Source: Allobrachymonas chironomi DSM 19884
Lineage (GTDB): Bacteria; Pseudomonadota; Gammaproteobacteria; Burkholderiales; Burkholderiaceae_C
Direction of reading: 5' to 3'
DNA length: 64,000 nucleotides
NCBI RefSeq assembly: GCF_000374625.1
Contig: NZ_KB894766.1
Coordinates: forward strand, 186,001-250,000
The position numbers and the translations under genes were made by a program. Position 1 is the first letter of the stretch; every line of letters begins with the position of its first letter. Below the pieces are notes generated by a model. It saw nothing but the letters and a program-made list of their open reading frames with translations, was not told where the DNA came from and made no database searches. Below are positions 27,770 to 36,160 of this stretch, piece after piece.

Positions 27770-29335
27770 ATGCTTGACCAGCAACTCGCCGCCCAACTGA
27801 AAGCCTATCTGGAGCGTGTCACGCAGCCATTCGAGCTGGTGGCATCGCTGGACGAGGGCAAGTCCTCCACCGAACTGCGCAGCCTGCTGGAGCAGATTGC
27901 CGGCATGAGCGACAAGATCACGCTGCGCACCGACGGCAACGACGCACGCAAGCCCTCCTTCTCGCTGCAGCGCCAGGGCACGGACACCCAGCTGCGCTTT
28001 GCCGCGATTCCGCTGGGCCACGAGTTCACCTCGCTGGTACTGGCCCTGCTGTGGACCGGGGGCCATCCGCCGAAGGAAAGCGAAGAAACCCTGCAGGCGA
28101 TCCGCGATCTGCCCGGCGAATACAACTTCGAGGTCTACATGAGCCTGTCGTGCCACAGCTGCCCGGATACGGTCCAGGCCCTGACGCTGATGGCAATCCA
28201 GAACCCGAACATCAAGGTCACCATCATCGACGGTGCGCTCTACCAGAAGGAAGTGGAAGAGCGCCAGATCATGGGCGTGCCCACGGTGCACCTGAATGGC
28301 GAGATGTTTGCCAACGGCCGCATGACGGTGGAAGAACTGCTGGCCAAGCTGGATACCGGTGCCGCCGCCCGCGATGCCGCCAAGCTGAACCAGAAGGCCC
28401 CGTTTGACGTGCTGGTGGTGGGTTCCGGCCCGGCTGGTGCCGCCGCTGCCATCTACGCGGCTCGCAAGGGCATTCGCACCGGCATTCTGGCCGAACGCTT
28501 TGGCGGCCAGATGATGGACACGCTGTCGATCGAGAACTTCATCTCGGTGCAGGAAACCGAAGGCCCGAAACTGAGCGCCGCGCTGGAAGCCCATGTGCGC
28601 CAGTACGATGTGGATGTGATGGCCCTGCAGCGCGCTGCCGCCATCAAGCCGGCCGAACAGGCAGGTGGCCTGATCGAGGTGACGCTGGAAAACGGTGCCG
28701 TGCTGAAATCGCGCGCCGTGATCCTGGCCACCGGTGCCCGCTGGCGCGAAATGAACATCCCCGGTGAATCCGAGTACAAGACCAAGGGCGTGGCTTTCTG
28801 CCCGCACTGCGATGGCCCGCTGTTCAAGGGCAAGAAGGTGGCCGTGGTGGGCGGTGGCAACTCCGGCGTGGAAGCCGCGATTGACCTGGCCGGCATTGTC
28901 GAGCACGTGACCCTGTTCGAGTTCATGCCCGAGATGAAGGCCGATGCCGTGCTGCAGGACAAGCTGCGCAGCCTGAAGAACGTGGACATCCTGACCAACG
29001 CGCAGACCACCGAAGTCATCGGTGACGGCACCAAGGTGGCCGGCCTGCGCTACAAGGATCGCGCCTCCAACGAGGAGCACCAGCTGGATCCGGCCGGTAT
29101 CTTCGTGCAGATCGGCCTGCTGCCCAACACCGACTTCGTCAAGGGCACGGTGGAGCTGAGCAAGTTTGGCGAGATCGTGGTCGATGCCCGTGGTGCCACC
29201 AATGTGCCGGGCGTGTTTGCTGCCGGCGACTGCACCACGGTGCCGTACAAGCAGATCATCATCTCCATGGGAGAAGGTGCCAAGGCCTCGCTGTCGGCAT
29301 TTGACTACCTGATCCGCAACAGCACGCCAGCGTAA
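27770..29335 (+). CDS. ahpF: Alkyl hydroperoxide reductase flavoprotein AhpF
   Basis: NADH-dependent disulfide reductase that recycles AhpC. 521 residues: two fused thioredoxin folds at the N-terminus with the redox pair C128-HS-C131 (SCHSCPD), an FAD-binding site [16 protein letters not shown] near 213, the second redox pair C344-PH-C347 (FCPHCDG), an NADH loop [14 protein letters not shown], and the C-terminal FAD motif FAAGDCTT. An AAGGAG site precedes the ATG. It lies 194 bases after ahpC, beyond a terminator, so a second promoter or read-through is needed. A strong bidirectional terminator follows. Confidence 0.97.
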   Translation: MLDQQLAAQLKAYLERVTQPFELVASLDEGKSSTELRSLLEQIAGMSDKITLRTDGNDARKPSFSLQRQGTDTQLRFAAIPLGHEFTSLVLALLWTGGHPPKESEETLQAIRDLPGEYNFEVYMSLSCHSCPDTVQALTLMAIQNPNIKVTIIDGALYQKEVEERQIMGVPTVHLNGEMFANGRMTVEELLAKLDTGAAARDAAKLNQKAPFDVLVVGSGPAGAAAAIYAARKGIRTGILAERFGGQMMDTLSIENFISVQETEGPKLSAALEAHVRQYDVDVMALQRAAAIKPAEQAGGLIEVTLENGAVLKSRAVILATGARWREMNIPGESEYKTKGVAFCPHCDGPLFKGKKVAVVGGGNSGVEAAIDLAGIVEHVTLFEFMPEMKADAVLQDKLRSLKNVDILTNAQTTEVIGDGTKVAGLRYKDRASNEEHQLDPAGIFVQIGLLPNTDFVKGTVELSKFGEIVVDARGATNVPGVFAAGDCTTVPYKQIIISMGEGAKASLSAFDYLIRNSTPA

Positions 29336-29355
29336 GCGCGGTCTGCTCTCCAGGC

Positions 29356-29389
29356 AAAAGGCCTGCCGGTATCATCCGGCAGGCCTTTT
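29356..29389. terminator. Bidirectional terminator between ahpF and the lipoprotein gene
   Basis: A perfect 14-base-pair stem (29356-29369 with 29376-29389) and a 6-base loop. The arms begin AAAA and end TTTT, so it can act on both strands: for ahpF (plus) and for the convergent lipoprotein gene (minus). Confidence 0.9.
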
Positions 29390-29434
29390 GTTTGTTTTGG
29401 CCAGGCCACAGCAGGAGTGACAGGCCGATTCGCC

Positions 29435-30310
29435 TCAGTGCGGAGAGCGCCCCATGCCGCGCGGCCCCATGCGTTCCCCGCCGATGCCGCCTGATGGACG
29501 CATCATGCGCTGCCCACCCTCAGGACGATGGGCACGCGACCAGTCCCCACGGCCAGCCCCTGGTGCACGGGCACCGGGACCACGTTCGGGGCGCATGCCT
29601 GCAGGCCGTCCGGCACCGGAGCGATCCGGGCGCACCCCATCAGGACGCATGCCGGGCCGGCTGCCGGGTGCCATGCCCTCGGGACGCATGCCGGGCCGGC
29701 GATCGGGGCGGACTCCAGGCCGGTTCATCCCCTCGGCGGGGCGTGTGACCCCGTCACGACCGGGACGCGGGCCGGGGCGCACCTGGCCGTCCGGCCGCTC
29801 CGGGCGCACAGCCGGGCGATCGGGGCGAATGCCGGGCCGATCGGGCCGCTGCCAGCGCGGATCACGCTCCAGCCGGTGTCGCTGCGGGTAGGCCGCACGC
29901 CGCTGGTGCCAGTAGCCGTTCTGCCACAGATAGCCACGCGGCGTATGACGCCAGTAACCGGGTGACCAGCCGTAGTAGCCCAGCGGCGGACGCACCCAGG
30001 CTCCCGGGCGCCAGTAATAGCTGCTGCCACCCCACAGCCAGATGCCCGGCTGCCATATCACGTTGACCGAAGGCCGCACGGTGATGGTTTCCTGCAGCGG
30101 GGCCGGCGGGGCCTGCGTGACATAGCCCTGCTGGTCTTCGGTCACCTCCAGAATCTGGCCGTCAGCGCTGGTCAGCACGCGCGGGCTGGCGGTGTAGACA
30201 GTACACCCCGCCAGCGACAGGCCACCAGCGGTGAGCAGGGCCAGCATCAGGCGCTGACGCCAGCGCGACAGGCTGTCGCGGGCAGGGATATCAACGGGGG
30301 GCATCGACAT
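29435..30310 (-). CDS. YXWQ-repeat outer-surface lipoprotein with Arg/Pro/Gly-rich tail
   Basis: A 291-residue predicted lipoprotein. A signal peptide (RLMLALLTAGG) ends in the lipobox LSLAGC. The middle carries aromatic YXW-type repeats (WQPGIWLWGG, YYWRPGAWV, YYGWSPGYW, YLWQNGYW), and the last 150 residues are low-complexity repeats of the RPDRP, RPERP and GMRP kind with very high Arg, Pro and Gly. YXWGXW-type proteins are widespread and of unknown function, mostly thought to be envelope-located. The start at 30310 (MSMPPVDI) has a GGAG site. The tail length may vary among strains because it is built of near-repeats. Confidence 0.7.
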   Translation of the reverse strand: MSMPPVDIPARDSLSRWRQRLMLALLTAGGLSLAGCTVYTASPRVLTSADGQILEVTEDQQGYVTQAPPAPLQETITVRPSVNVIWQPGIWLWGGSSYYWRPGAWVRPPLGYYGWSPGYWRHTPRGYLWQNGYWHQRRAAYPQRHRLERDPRWQRPDRPGIRPDRPAVRPERPDGQVRPGPRPGRDGVTRPAEGMNRPGVRPDRRPGMRPEGMAPGSRPGMRPDGVRPDRSGAGRPAGMRPERGPGARAPGAGRGDWSRAHRPEGGQRMMRPSGGIGGERMGPRGMGRSPH

Positions 30311-30424
30311 GGCAGTTCTCCTGAAGCCACTGGCCTGCACGCTCCGGTGCGGCAGGCCTTCCGGTTTGGACTGCCGAACCGGCGCTGGCGTTCAGCTGCA
30401 GGCGTAACAAAACATGTCCGACGC

Positions 30425-30985
30425 TCAATGCCCGTTGAAATCGACCAGGGTAAACAGCTCCAGGCCTGCCTCACGCAAGCGGCGGCTGCCTCCCAGCTCC
30501 GGCAGATCCACGATGGCGGCCCCCTCGATGATCTCGGCCCCCAGGCGCTTGAGCAGGTTCTTGCCGGCCAGCATGGTGCCGCCCGTGGCAATCAGGTCAT
30601 CCACCAGCAGCACTTTCTGGCCGGGCTGCACGGCATCGGTGTGCAGTTCGACCGTGGCGCTGCCGTATTCCAGCTCGTAGGTTTCTTCCAGCGTCTCGTA
30701 GGGCAGCTTGCCCTGCTTGCGGATCGGGATGAAGCCGACATTGAGCTCGTAGGCCACCACCGAACCGATGATGAAACCCCGCGCATCCAGCCCCGCCACC
30801 ACATCCGGACGCAGTGCCGGGTCCATGTAGCGGTGCACAAAGGCGTCGATCAGGATGCGGAATACGCGCGGATCCTGCAGCAAGGGCGTGATGTCGCGGA
30901 ACTGCACCCCCGGTGCCGGCCAGTTGGGCACGGTGCGGATATGGCTGCGGAGATAGTCCCTGACGTTGTACTGGGTAGAGGTCAT
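30425..30985 (-). CDS. apt: Adenine phosphoribosyltransferase
   Basis: Purine salvage: adenine plus PRPP gives AMP. 186 residues with the type I PRT signature [14 protein letters not shown] (about residues 124-137), [11 protein letters not shown] before it and the family N-terminus [20 protein letters not shown]. The start at 30985 (MTSTQYNV) is chosen; the upstream in-frame extension is not conserved and enters the promoter of ydhR. It diverges from ydhR with 108 bases between. Confidence 0.95.
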   Translation of the reverse strand: MTSTQYNVRDYLRSHIRTVPNWPAPGVQFRDITPLLQDPRVFRILIDAFVHRYMDPALRPDVVAGLDARGFIIGSVVAYELNVGFIPIRKQGKLPYETLEETYELEYGSATVELHTDAVQPGQKVLLVDDLIATGGTMLAGKNLLKRLGAEIIEGAAIVDLPELGGSRRLREAGLELFTLVDFNGH

Positions 30986-31093
30986 GGTGAAAGCTTCCGG
31001 AAAATCTGGATGTTCTGCCCCACAGTGTAGCCGTGGCACATGTCTGCAGGCTGCATGGTAAGCTGGCTGTTTTCGATTGTCGGAGAATGTGCC

Positions 31094-31405
31094 ATGGCCG
31101 TGTTGTTGCAAGTCGATTTCCCGTTTGAAGGCCCCTGGGGCGATGCCATGAGCGCATCGATGCGCGAACTGGCCGCTTCCATCGCGCAGGAACCGGGCCT
31201 GCTCTGGAAAATCTGGACCGAAAACGCCGAAACCGGGCGTACCGGTGGCATCTACCTGTTCACCGACCACGCCCATGCACGGAGCTACCTGGAGATGCAC
31301 ACCCGCCGCCTCGAATCCTTTGGCGTGCGCGGCGTCCAGGGCCAGCTGTTCGATGTCAATGCCGAGCTGTCCGCGATTGACCGCGCGCCGCTGCCAGCAG
31401 GCTGA
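31094..31405 (+). CDS. ydhR: YdhR-family small monooxygenase-like protein
   Basis: A 103-residue ferredoxin-like dimeric alpha/beta-barrel protein closely resembling E. coli YdhR. Aligned phrases include [22 protein letters not shown]-like [21 protein letters not shown] and [14 protein letters not shown]. YdhR is a putative monooxygenase of unknown substrate. The start at 31094 (MAVLLQVDF) matches the family; the earlier in-frame Met at 31040 does not. The TGA stop at 31403-31405 lies inside the first codons of a truncated ABC-F reading frame, so the 3' boundary is a recombination junction. Confidence 0.88.
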   Translation: MAVLLQVDFPFEGPWGDAMSASMRELAASIAQEPGLLWKIWTENAETGRTGGIYLFTDHAHARSYLEMHTRRLESFGVRGVQGQLFDVNAELSAIDRAPLPAG

Positions 31406-32589
31406 GCGGCGGCGAGGCCATGCGGGCGTCCCTGATCGGCGCCTGGCTCTCGGATGCCGATTTCCTGATTCTGGACGAACCCAGCAACCATCTGGATCGC
31501 CCCCGCCGACAAGCGCTGATCGATCAATTGCTGCACTGGCCGCGTGGACTGCTGGTAGTCAGCCACGACTGGCAACTGCTCCAAGGCATGGAACGCATCG
31601 TGGAACTGTCGTCCCTGGGCCTGCACAGCTACGGCGGCAACTACGCGTTCTATGCCGAAGCCAGGGCGCTGGAACGACAACATGCACTGCAGCAACTGGA
31701 ACAGCGCAAGCTGGAAAGGCAACGCCAGGACCAGGCCATGCGTGCGCAACGCGAACGCCAGTCCCGCAGGCAGGCCCGCGGCGACCGACACGGAAAAGAG
31801 GCCAACCAGGCCAAAATTCTGCTGGACCGCCAGAAGGAGCGCAGTGAAGCATCGGCAGGCAAGTTGCGCCAGCAGCAGCTGGCCACCCGGCAGCTGCTGG
31901 ACCAGCAAGTCCGGGAAGCCGCGCAGCAAGTACACCATGATGCGCTCATCAGCTTGCACGCCTTGCCTGTCGAGCGCGTCGCTCAGCGGAGGGTGGTGGA
32001 GCTGGACGCAGTGGAGCTGCCCTTCGTGCCGGATGCCACGCGCCACATCGATTTGGTCTTGAACGGGCAACAGCGTGTTGGCATCGTCGGCCCCAACGGC
32101 TGTGGCAAATCCACGCTGCTCAAGGTGATCGCGGGGCAGCTCGCCCCACTCGCCGGTACTTGCAAGGTCGTGGCGGCCACGGTCTGGCTGGATCAGGGGC
32201 TCGCCCATCTGAACCCGGAGCACACCGTGCTGGAACACATGCAGGCGGCCAATCGCCAGGCGACCGACAGTGATTTGCGCATGCGATTGGCACAACTCGA
32301 TCTGGACACGCAGAAGATCATGGTCCCCAGCGGATTGCTGAGCGGTGGCGAGCGCCTGAAGGCCGCGCTGGCCTGCGCACTCTATGCCGACGAAACACCG
32401 CAACTCCTGTTACTGGACGAACCCGGCAACCATCTGGACTTGCCTTCCGTGCAGGCGCTGGAAGCCATGTTGGGCAGCTATCGGGGGGCCATGATCGTGG
32501 TATCGCATGACGATGTATTCATGGACAAGCTGGGGCTGACAGATCGCTTGCAGGCCACAGCACAAGGCTGGATTCTGGATGCCTGGTAA
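31402..32589 (+). pseudogene. 5'-truncated ABC-F ATPase (NBD1 largely lost)
   Basis: The frame carries [16 protein letters not shown] from 31402 and ends at 32589. Only the end of the first nucleotide domain remains: signature LSGGE and Walker [12 protein letters not shown]. Its Walker A and roughly the first 150-200 residues are gone. The charged linker (QQLEQRKLERQ) and second domain are intact: Walker A GPNGCGKST, signature LSGGERLKA, Walker B LLLLDEPGNHLD and switch His SHDD. Upstream DNA is the end of ydhR, read in another frame. An ATG at 31420 could start a 389-residue protein, but without a convincing ribosome site. ABC-F proteins act on ribosomes and need two domains, so this one is probably non-functional or has altered activity. 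Confidence 0.8.
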
Positions 32590-32624
32590 TGTGGTATTGC
32601 GTTGTTCCAGTCTTCTGCCTCCAC

Positions 32625-32651
32625 GGGCCCAGGGTGCGGAGCACTGGGCCC
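32625..32651. repeat. Inverted repeat after the truncated ABC-F gene
   Basis: GGGCCCAG (32625-32632) and its complement CTGGGCCC (32644-32651) with an 11-base spacer. No T-run, so a terminator is doubtful. It lies in the 119-base gap before the Kef-type gene. Confidence 0.4.
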
Positions 32652-32708
32652 ACGGCCTCATCGCAGAGGAGGTGCGTCGCCTTGCCCCATCTCTGGCTCG
32701 CCAGCACG

Positions 32709-34706
32709 CTAGCGCGTCAGCAGCTCCTCCACTTCGGCCAGCTCCACCTGACGACCGCTGAGCACCAGCGTATCCTCGGGCTGGATCAGCATCTCCGGGC
32801 GCGGGGCCAACGAGACGCCGTTGGCCCGCCGCAGACTCAGCAGCAGCACCTGGTGCTTGTCCAGCATGGGCATCAGCTCGTTCACGGTCAGGCCGATGCA
32901 GGCCGCGGTATCGGACAGCTGCACCACGCTGAGCTTCTCGTAGCTGCTGTCGCCCTCCTCGCCCTGCAACAGCTCCTCGCCACCACGGAAGTAGCCGCGC
33001 AGCATGCGGTAGCGCTGCCCGCGCTGGGACTGCACCATGCGCAGCACCCGGCGCAGCGGCACCCCCATCAGCGCCAGGGCGTGGCTGGCCAGTATCATGC
33101 TGCCTTCCAGCGCCTCGGGTACCACCTCGCTGGCCCCGTGTGCCTGCAGGGTTTCCAGATGGCGATCATCTTCGGTGCGCACGATCACCGGCAACTTGGG
33201 CGCATGGCTGCGCAACTGGTCCAGCACCCGCAGCGCCATCGGCAAGTCCAGAAAGGTGATCACCACGGCACGGGCACGTCCCAGGCCGGCAGCCATCAAC
33301 GCCGGCATGCGGGAGGCATCGCCGTAGACCACCGGTGCGCCGGCCGCACTGGCCTGGCGCACATGCTCCGGGTCCAGATCCAGCGCGATATGGGGAATCG
33401 ATTCGGTATCCAGCATGCGTGCCAGGCTCTGCCCGACGCGACCATAGCCGCAGATGATCACATGGCCCTTGCGGTCCATGCTGACGCGTGCAATCTGCGT
33501 CATCTGCAGCGATTCGTTCAGCCACTCGTTGCGCGCCAGCCGCAGCACGATGGCCCGGCTGTGCAGGATGATGAAGGGTGCGGCAATCATCGACAGCACC
33601 ATGCTGGCGAGTACCGCGTTGAACAAGGGGGCCGGCACCAGCTTGTTGTGCAGCGACAGGTTGAGCAGCACAAAGCCGAACTCGCCGGCCTGCGCCAGAT
33701 ACAGACCGGTGCGCAGCGCCACCCCGTCCGAAGCACCCAGAATGCGGGCACACAGCCAGATCAGCGCCAGCTTGAACAGCAGCGGCACCGTCAGCAGGCC
33801 CAGCACCCAGCCCCAGTGGCGCACCACCTCGTGCCAGTCCAGCATCATGCCGATGGTGATGAAGAACAGGCCCAGCAGCAGGTCGTGGAAGGGCCGGATA
33901 TCCGCCTCCACCTGGTACTTGTAAGGCGTTTCTGCAATCAGCATGCCGGCGATGAAAGCCCCCAGCGCCAGACTCAGGCCGGCCAGCTGGGTCAGCCAGG
34001 CCAGACCCAGCGTGACCAGCAGCACGTTGAGCATGAACAGCTCGTTGCTGCGGTAGCTGGCGACCGTGTACAGCCAGCGTTTCATCACGTGGCGGCCCAC
34101 GGTCAGCAGCACGGTCACCGCCACCGCCGCCTTGAGCAGGGCCAGCAGCAGCTCCACCACCATGTCGTCATCGTTGGCCCCGAGCGCCGGCACCAGAATC
34201 AGCAGCGGCACCACGGCCAGATCCTGGAACAGCAGCACCCCCATGACGCGCTTGCCGTGCTCGGTATCCAGCTCCAGCCGCTCGGCCATCAGCTTCACCA
34301 CGATCGCCGTGCTGCTCATGGCCAGCACGCCGGACAGGGCCAGCGTGCCCTGCCAGGACAAATGCCACAAATCAGGCCAGAACCAGCGCAAACCCAGCAG
34401 CACCAGGGTACTGAGCACCATGGTCAGCCCCACCTGCAGCGCGCCCAGCCCGAACACATGGCGCCGCATGGTGCGCAGCTTGGGCAGGCTGAACTCCAGC
34501 CCGATGACGAACATCAGGAACACCACGCCAAACTCAGCCAGGTGCTGGATGCGGCTGCTGTTCTCGACCATGGCCAGCATGTTCGGCCCGATCACCACCC
34601 CCACCACCAGGTAGCCCAGCATGGGCGGCAGGCGGAACGCGCGAAAAATCACCACCCCGAGCACGGCAGCCAGCAGGTAGATGAGGGTGAGCTCGAGCGA
34701 GGTCAT
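32709..34706 (-). CDS. Kef/YbaL-type monovalent cation:proton antiporter with RCK domain
   Basis: A 665-residue CPA2-family transporter: 12-13 membrane helices (about 1-385) with the exchanger motifs VIGLEFSLP and FQDLAVVPLLILV, then a TrkA-N/RCK NAD-binding domain (GHVIICGYGRVGQSLARML near 418) and a C-terminal TrkA-C domain (about 570-660). Members such as KefB, KefC and YbaL move K+ or Na+ against protons, and Kef proteins are gated by glutathione adducts. The start at 34706 (MTSLELTLIYLL) is chosen over the in-frame ATG at 34799. It diverges from a LysR regulator gene. The exact ion is unknown. Confidence 0.87.
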   Translation of the reverse strand: MTSLELTLIYLLAAVLGVVIFRAFRLPPMLGYLVVGVVIGPNMLAMVENSSRIQHLAEFGVVFLMFVIGLEFSLPKLRTMRRHVFGLGALQVGLTMVLSTLVLLGLRWFWPDLWHLSWQGTLALSGVLAMSSTAIVVKLMAERLELDTEHGKRVMGVLLFQDLAVVPLLILVPALGANDDDMVVELLLALLKAAVAVTVLLTVGRHVMKRWLYTVASYRSNELFMLNVLLVTLGLAWLTQLAGLSLALGAFIAGMLIAETPYKYQVEADIRPFHDLLLGLFFITIGMMLDWHEVVRHWGWVLGLLTVPLLFKLALIWLCARILGASDGVALRTGLYLAQAGEFGFVLLNLSLHNKLVPAPLFNAVLASMVLSMIAAPFIILHSRAIVLRLARNEWLNESLQMTQIARVSMDRKGHVIICGYGRVGQSLARMLDTESIPHIALDLDPEHVRQASAAGAPVVYGDASRMPALMAAGLGRARAVVITFLDLPMALRVLDQLRSHAPKLPVIVRTEDDRHLETLQAHGASEVVPEALEGSMILASHALALMGVPLRRVLRMVQSQRGQRYRMLRGYFRGGEELLQGEEGDSSYEKLSVVQLSDTAACIGLTVNELMPMLDKHQVLLLSLRRANGVSLAPRPEMLIQPEDTLVLSGRQVELAEVEELLTR

Positions 34707-34851
34707 GATCGGGGTGGGCGGAGTGCTCGGGTAATATGCGGTACTGGCCCGTTTGCAGCAAGAGAAAGGGTTCTGCATGTTACTGCAAATGTCTGCCACC
34801 TCCCCTGCTGTCTTGTCGCACAGGCAGCATCAGAAGCCAGGATCCGCCCGG

Positions 34852-35784
34852 ATGGACAAGCTCAAGCATATCGAAACCTTTGTCGCCGTCGCCCAGCGAG
34901 GCAGCCTGACGGCCGCCGCCCAGGCTGAAGGCGTGGCCGCTTCCATGATCGGTCGCCGCATGGACGCGCTGGAAGCGCACCTGGGCGTCAAGCTGCTGGT
35001 GCGCACCACGCGCCGCATCAGCCTCACGCCCGAAGGCAGCGCCTTTCTGGAAGAAAGCCAGCGCATCCTGGCCGATATCGCCAACATGGAAGCCGCCGTC
35101 AGCGCCGGCAGCGTGCGCGCCAGCGGCCAGCTGCGCATCACGGCACCGGCCGGCTTTGGCCGCCGCCATGTGGCGCCGCTGGTGCTGCGCTTCCACAACC
35201 TGCACCCTGAAGTCCGCATCTCGCTCAATCTGAGTGATCGCGTGGTGGACCTGGCGGCCGAAGGCTATGACTGCGCCGTGCGCGTGGGCGATCTGCCCGA
35301 CTCCTCGCTGGTGATCACGCGGCTGGCCGACAACCGCCGCCTGTGTGTGGCCACGCCTGGCTACCTGCAGCGTCACGGTACGCCACAGCACCCGCGCGAC
35401 CTGCTGGATACGGCACGCTACCAGTGTCTGACGCTGAGCAGCGAGGCCTCCCAGACGCGCGGCTGGGCCTTTCAGGAGAACGGGGAAGCCTTCCATATCA
35501 AGCCCAGCGGACCGCTGGACTGCAGCGATGGCCAGGTGCTGCATACCTGGTGCCTGCAAGGCCACGGCATTGCCTGGCGCAGCACCTGGGAGGTCGCCAG
35601 CGATATCGCGACGGGCCGGCTGCAATCGCTGCTGGACAACTACACGGCACCGCCCAACGGCATCTACGCCGTGTTCGCGCAACGCAAGCTGCTGCCGCTG
35701 CGGCTGCGCCTGTGGATCGATTTTCTCAAGGCCACCTACAGCGACCCGGGCTACTGGGAAGGCCGCTCAGGCAGCACGCCGTAA
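34852..35784 (+). CDS. LysR-family transcriptional regulator
   Basis: A 310-residue regulator. The N-terminal winged helix-turn-helix is clear (MDKLKHIETFVAVAQRGSLT, then AAAQAEGVAASMIGRRMDALE) and is followed by a type 2 periplasmic-binding-like effector domain (about 90-300, with GQLRITAPAGFGRRHV). The pattern is that of the DsdC/AaeR-like LysR subgroup; the effector is unknown. The start at 34852 has AGGAT upstream and fits the family; the earlier Met at 34753 does not. It diverges from the Kef-type antiporter, which is a possible target. Its end overlaps the convergent holin-like gene by 18 bases. Confidence 0.88.
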   Translation: MDKLKHIETFVAVAQRGSLTAAAQAEGVAASMIGRRMDALEAHLGVKLLVRTTRRISLTPEGSAFLEESQRILADIANMEAAVSAGSVRASGQLRITAPAGFGRRHVAPLVLRFHNLHPEVRISLNLSDRVVDLAAEGYDCAVRVGDLPDSSLVITRLADNRRLCVATPGYLQRHGTPQHPRDLLDTARYQCLTLSSEASQTRGWAFQENGEAFHIKPSGPLDCSDGQVLHTWCLQGHGIAWRSTWEVASDIATGRLQSLLDNYTAPPNGIYAVFAQRKLLPLRLRLWIDFLKATYSDPGYWEGRSGSTP

Positions 35785-36114
35785 CAAGGCATCCACCGCC
35801 ATGCACAGCAGCGAATAGAGGATCGCCCCGAGGACGGCGGTCCAGAAGCCGGCGACATGAAAACCGGACAGCATGCTGCCCGCTGCCCAGAACAGCAGCG
35901 CATTGATGACGATCAGGAACAACCCCAGCGTGATGATGGTCAGCGGCAGGGTCAGCAGCTTGAGGATGGAGCCCAGCACCAGATCCAGCAGCGCAATCAC
36001 CACGGCGGCCAGCACGGCAGAGCCGTAGCTGGCAATGGTGATGCCGCTCACCAGATGCGAGACCAGCATGAGGGCCGCCGCGTAGAGCAGCCATTTGGCA
36101 ATGAACAGGATCAT
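35767..36114 (-). CDS. Holin-like membrane protein (YvlD/DUF360 family)
   Basis: A 115-residue, almost entirely hydrophobic protein with four membrane helices (MILFIAKWLLYAAALM, then VLAAVVIALLDLVLG, LPLTIITLGLFLIVINALLFW, and FWTAVLGAILYSLL). The LTIITLGLFLIVINAL phrase marks the phage-holin-4/DUF360 family, which is common in bacterial chromosomes and not evidence for a prophage. Function unknown. Starts 46 bases past the fadD stop on the same strand. Confidence 0.85.
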   Translation of the reverse strand: MILFIAKWLLYAAALMLVSHLVSGITIASYGSAVLAAVVIALLDLVLGSILKLLTLPLTIITLGLFLIVINALLFWAAGSMLSGFHVAGFWTAVLGAILYSLLCMAVDALLRRAA

Positions 36115-36160
36115 GGCTGCAGCCTAGCACGAAAGCGTGTGTGCGTCATGTCCCCGGCGC

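Noticed and set aside
32590-32708. A short frame reading IAEEVRRLA that recalls chemotaxis receptor signalling helices
   Set aside because: Only about nine residues match, without any heptad continuation. Chance resemblance.
35767-36114. Holin-like gene as evidence for a prophage
   Set aside because: No other phage gene is nearby, and the DUF360 family is common in ordinary chromosomes.
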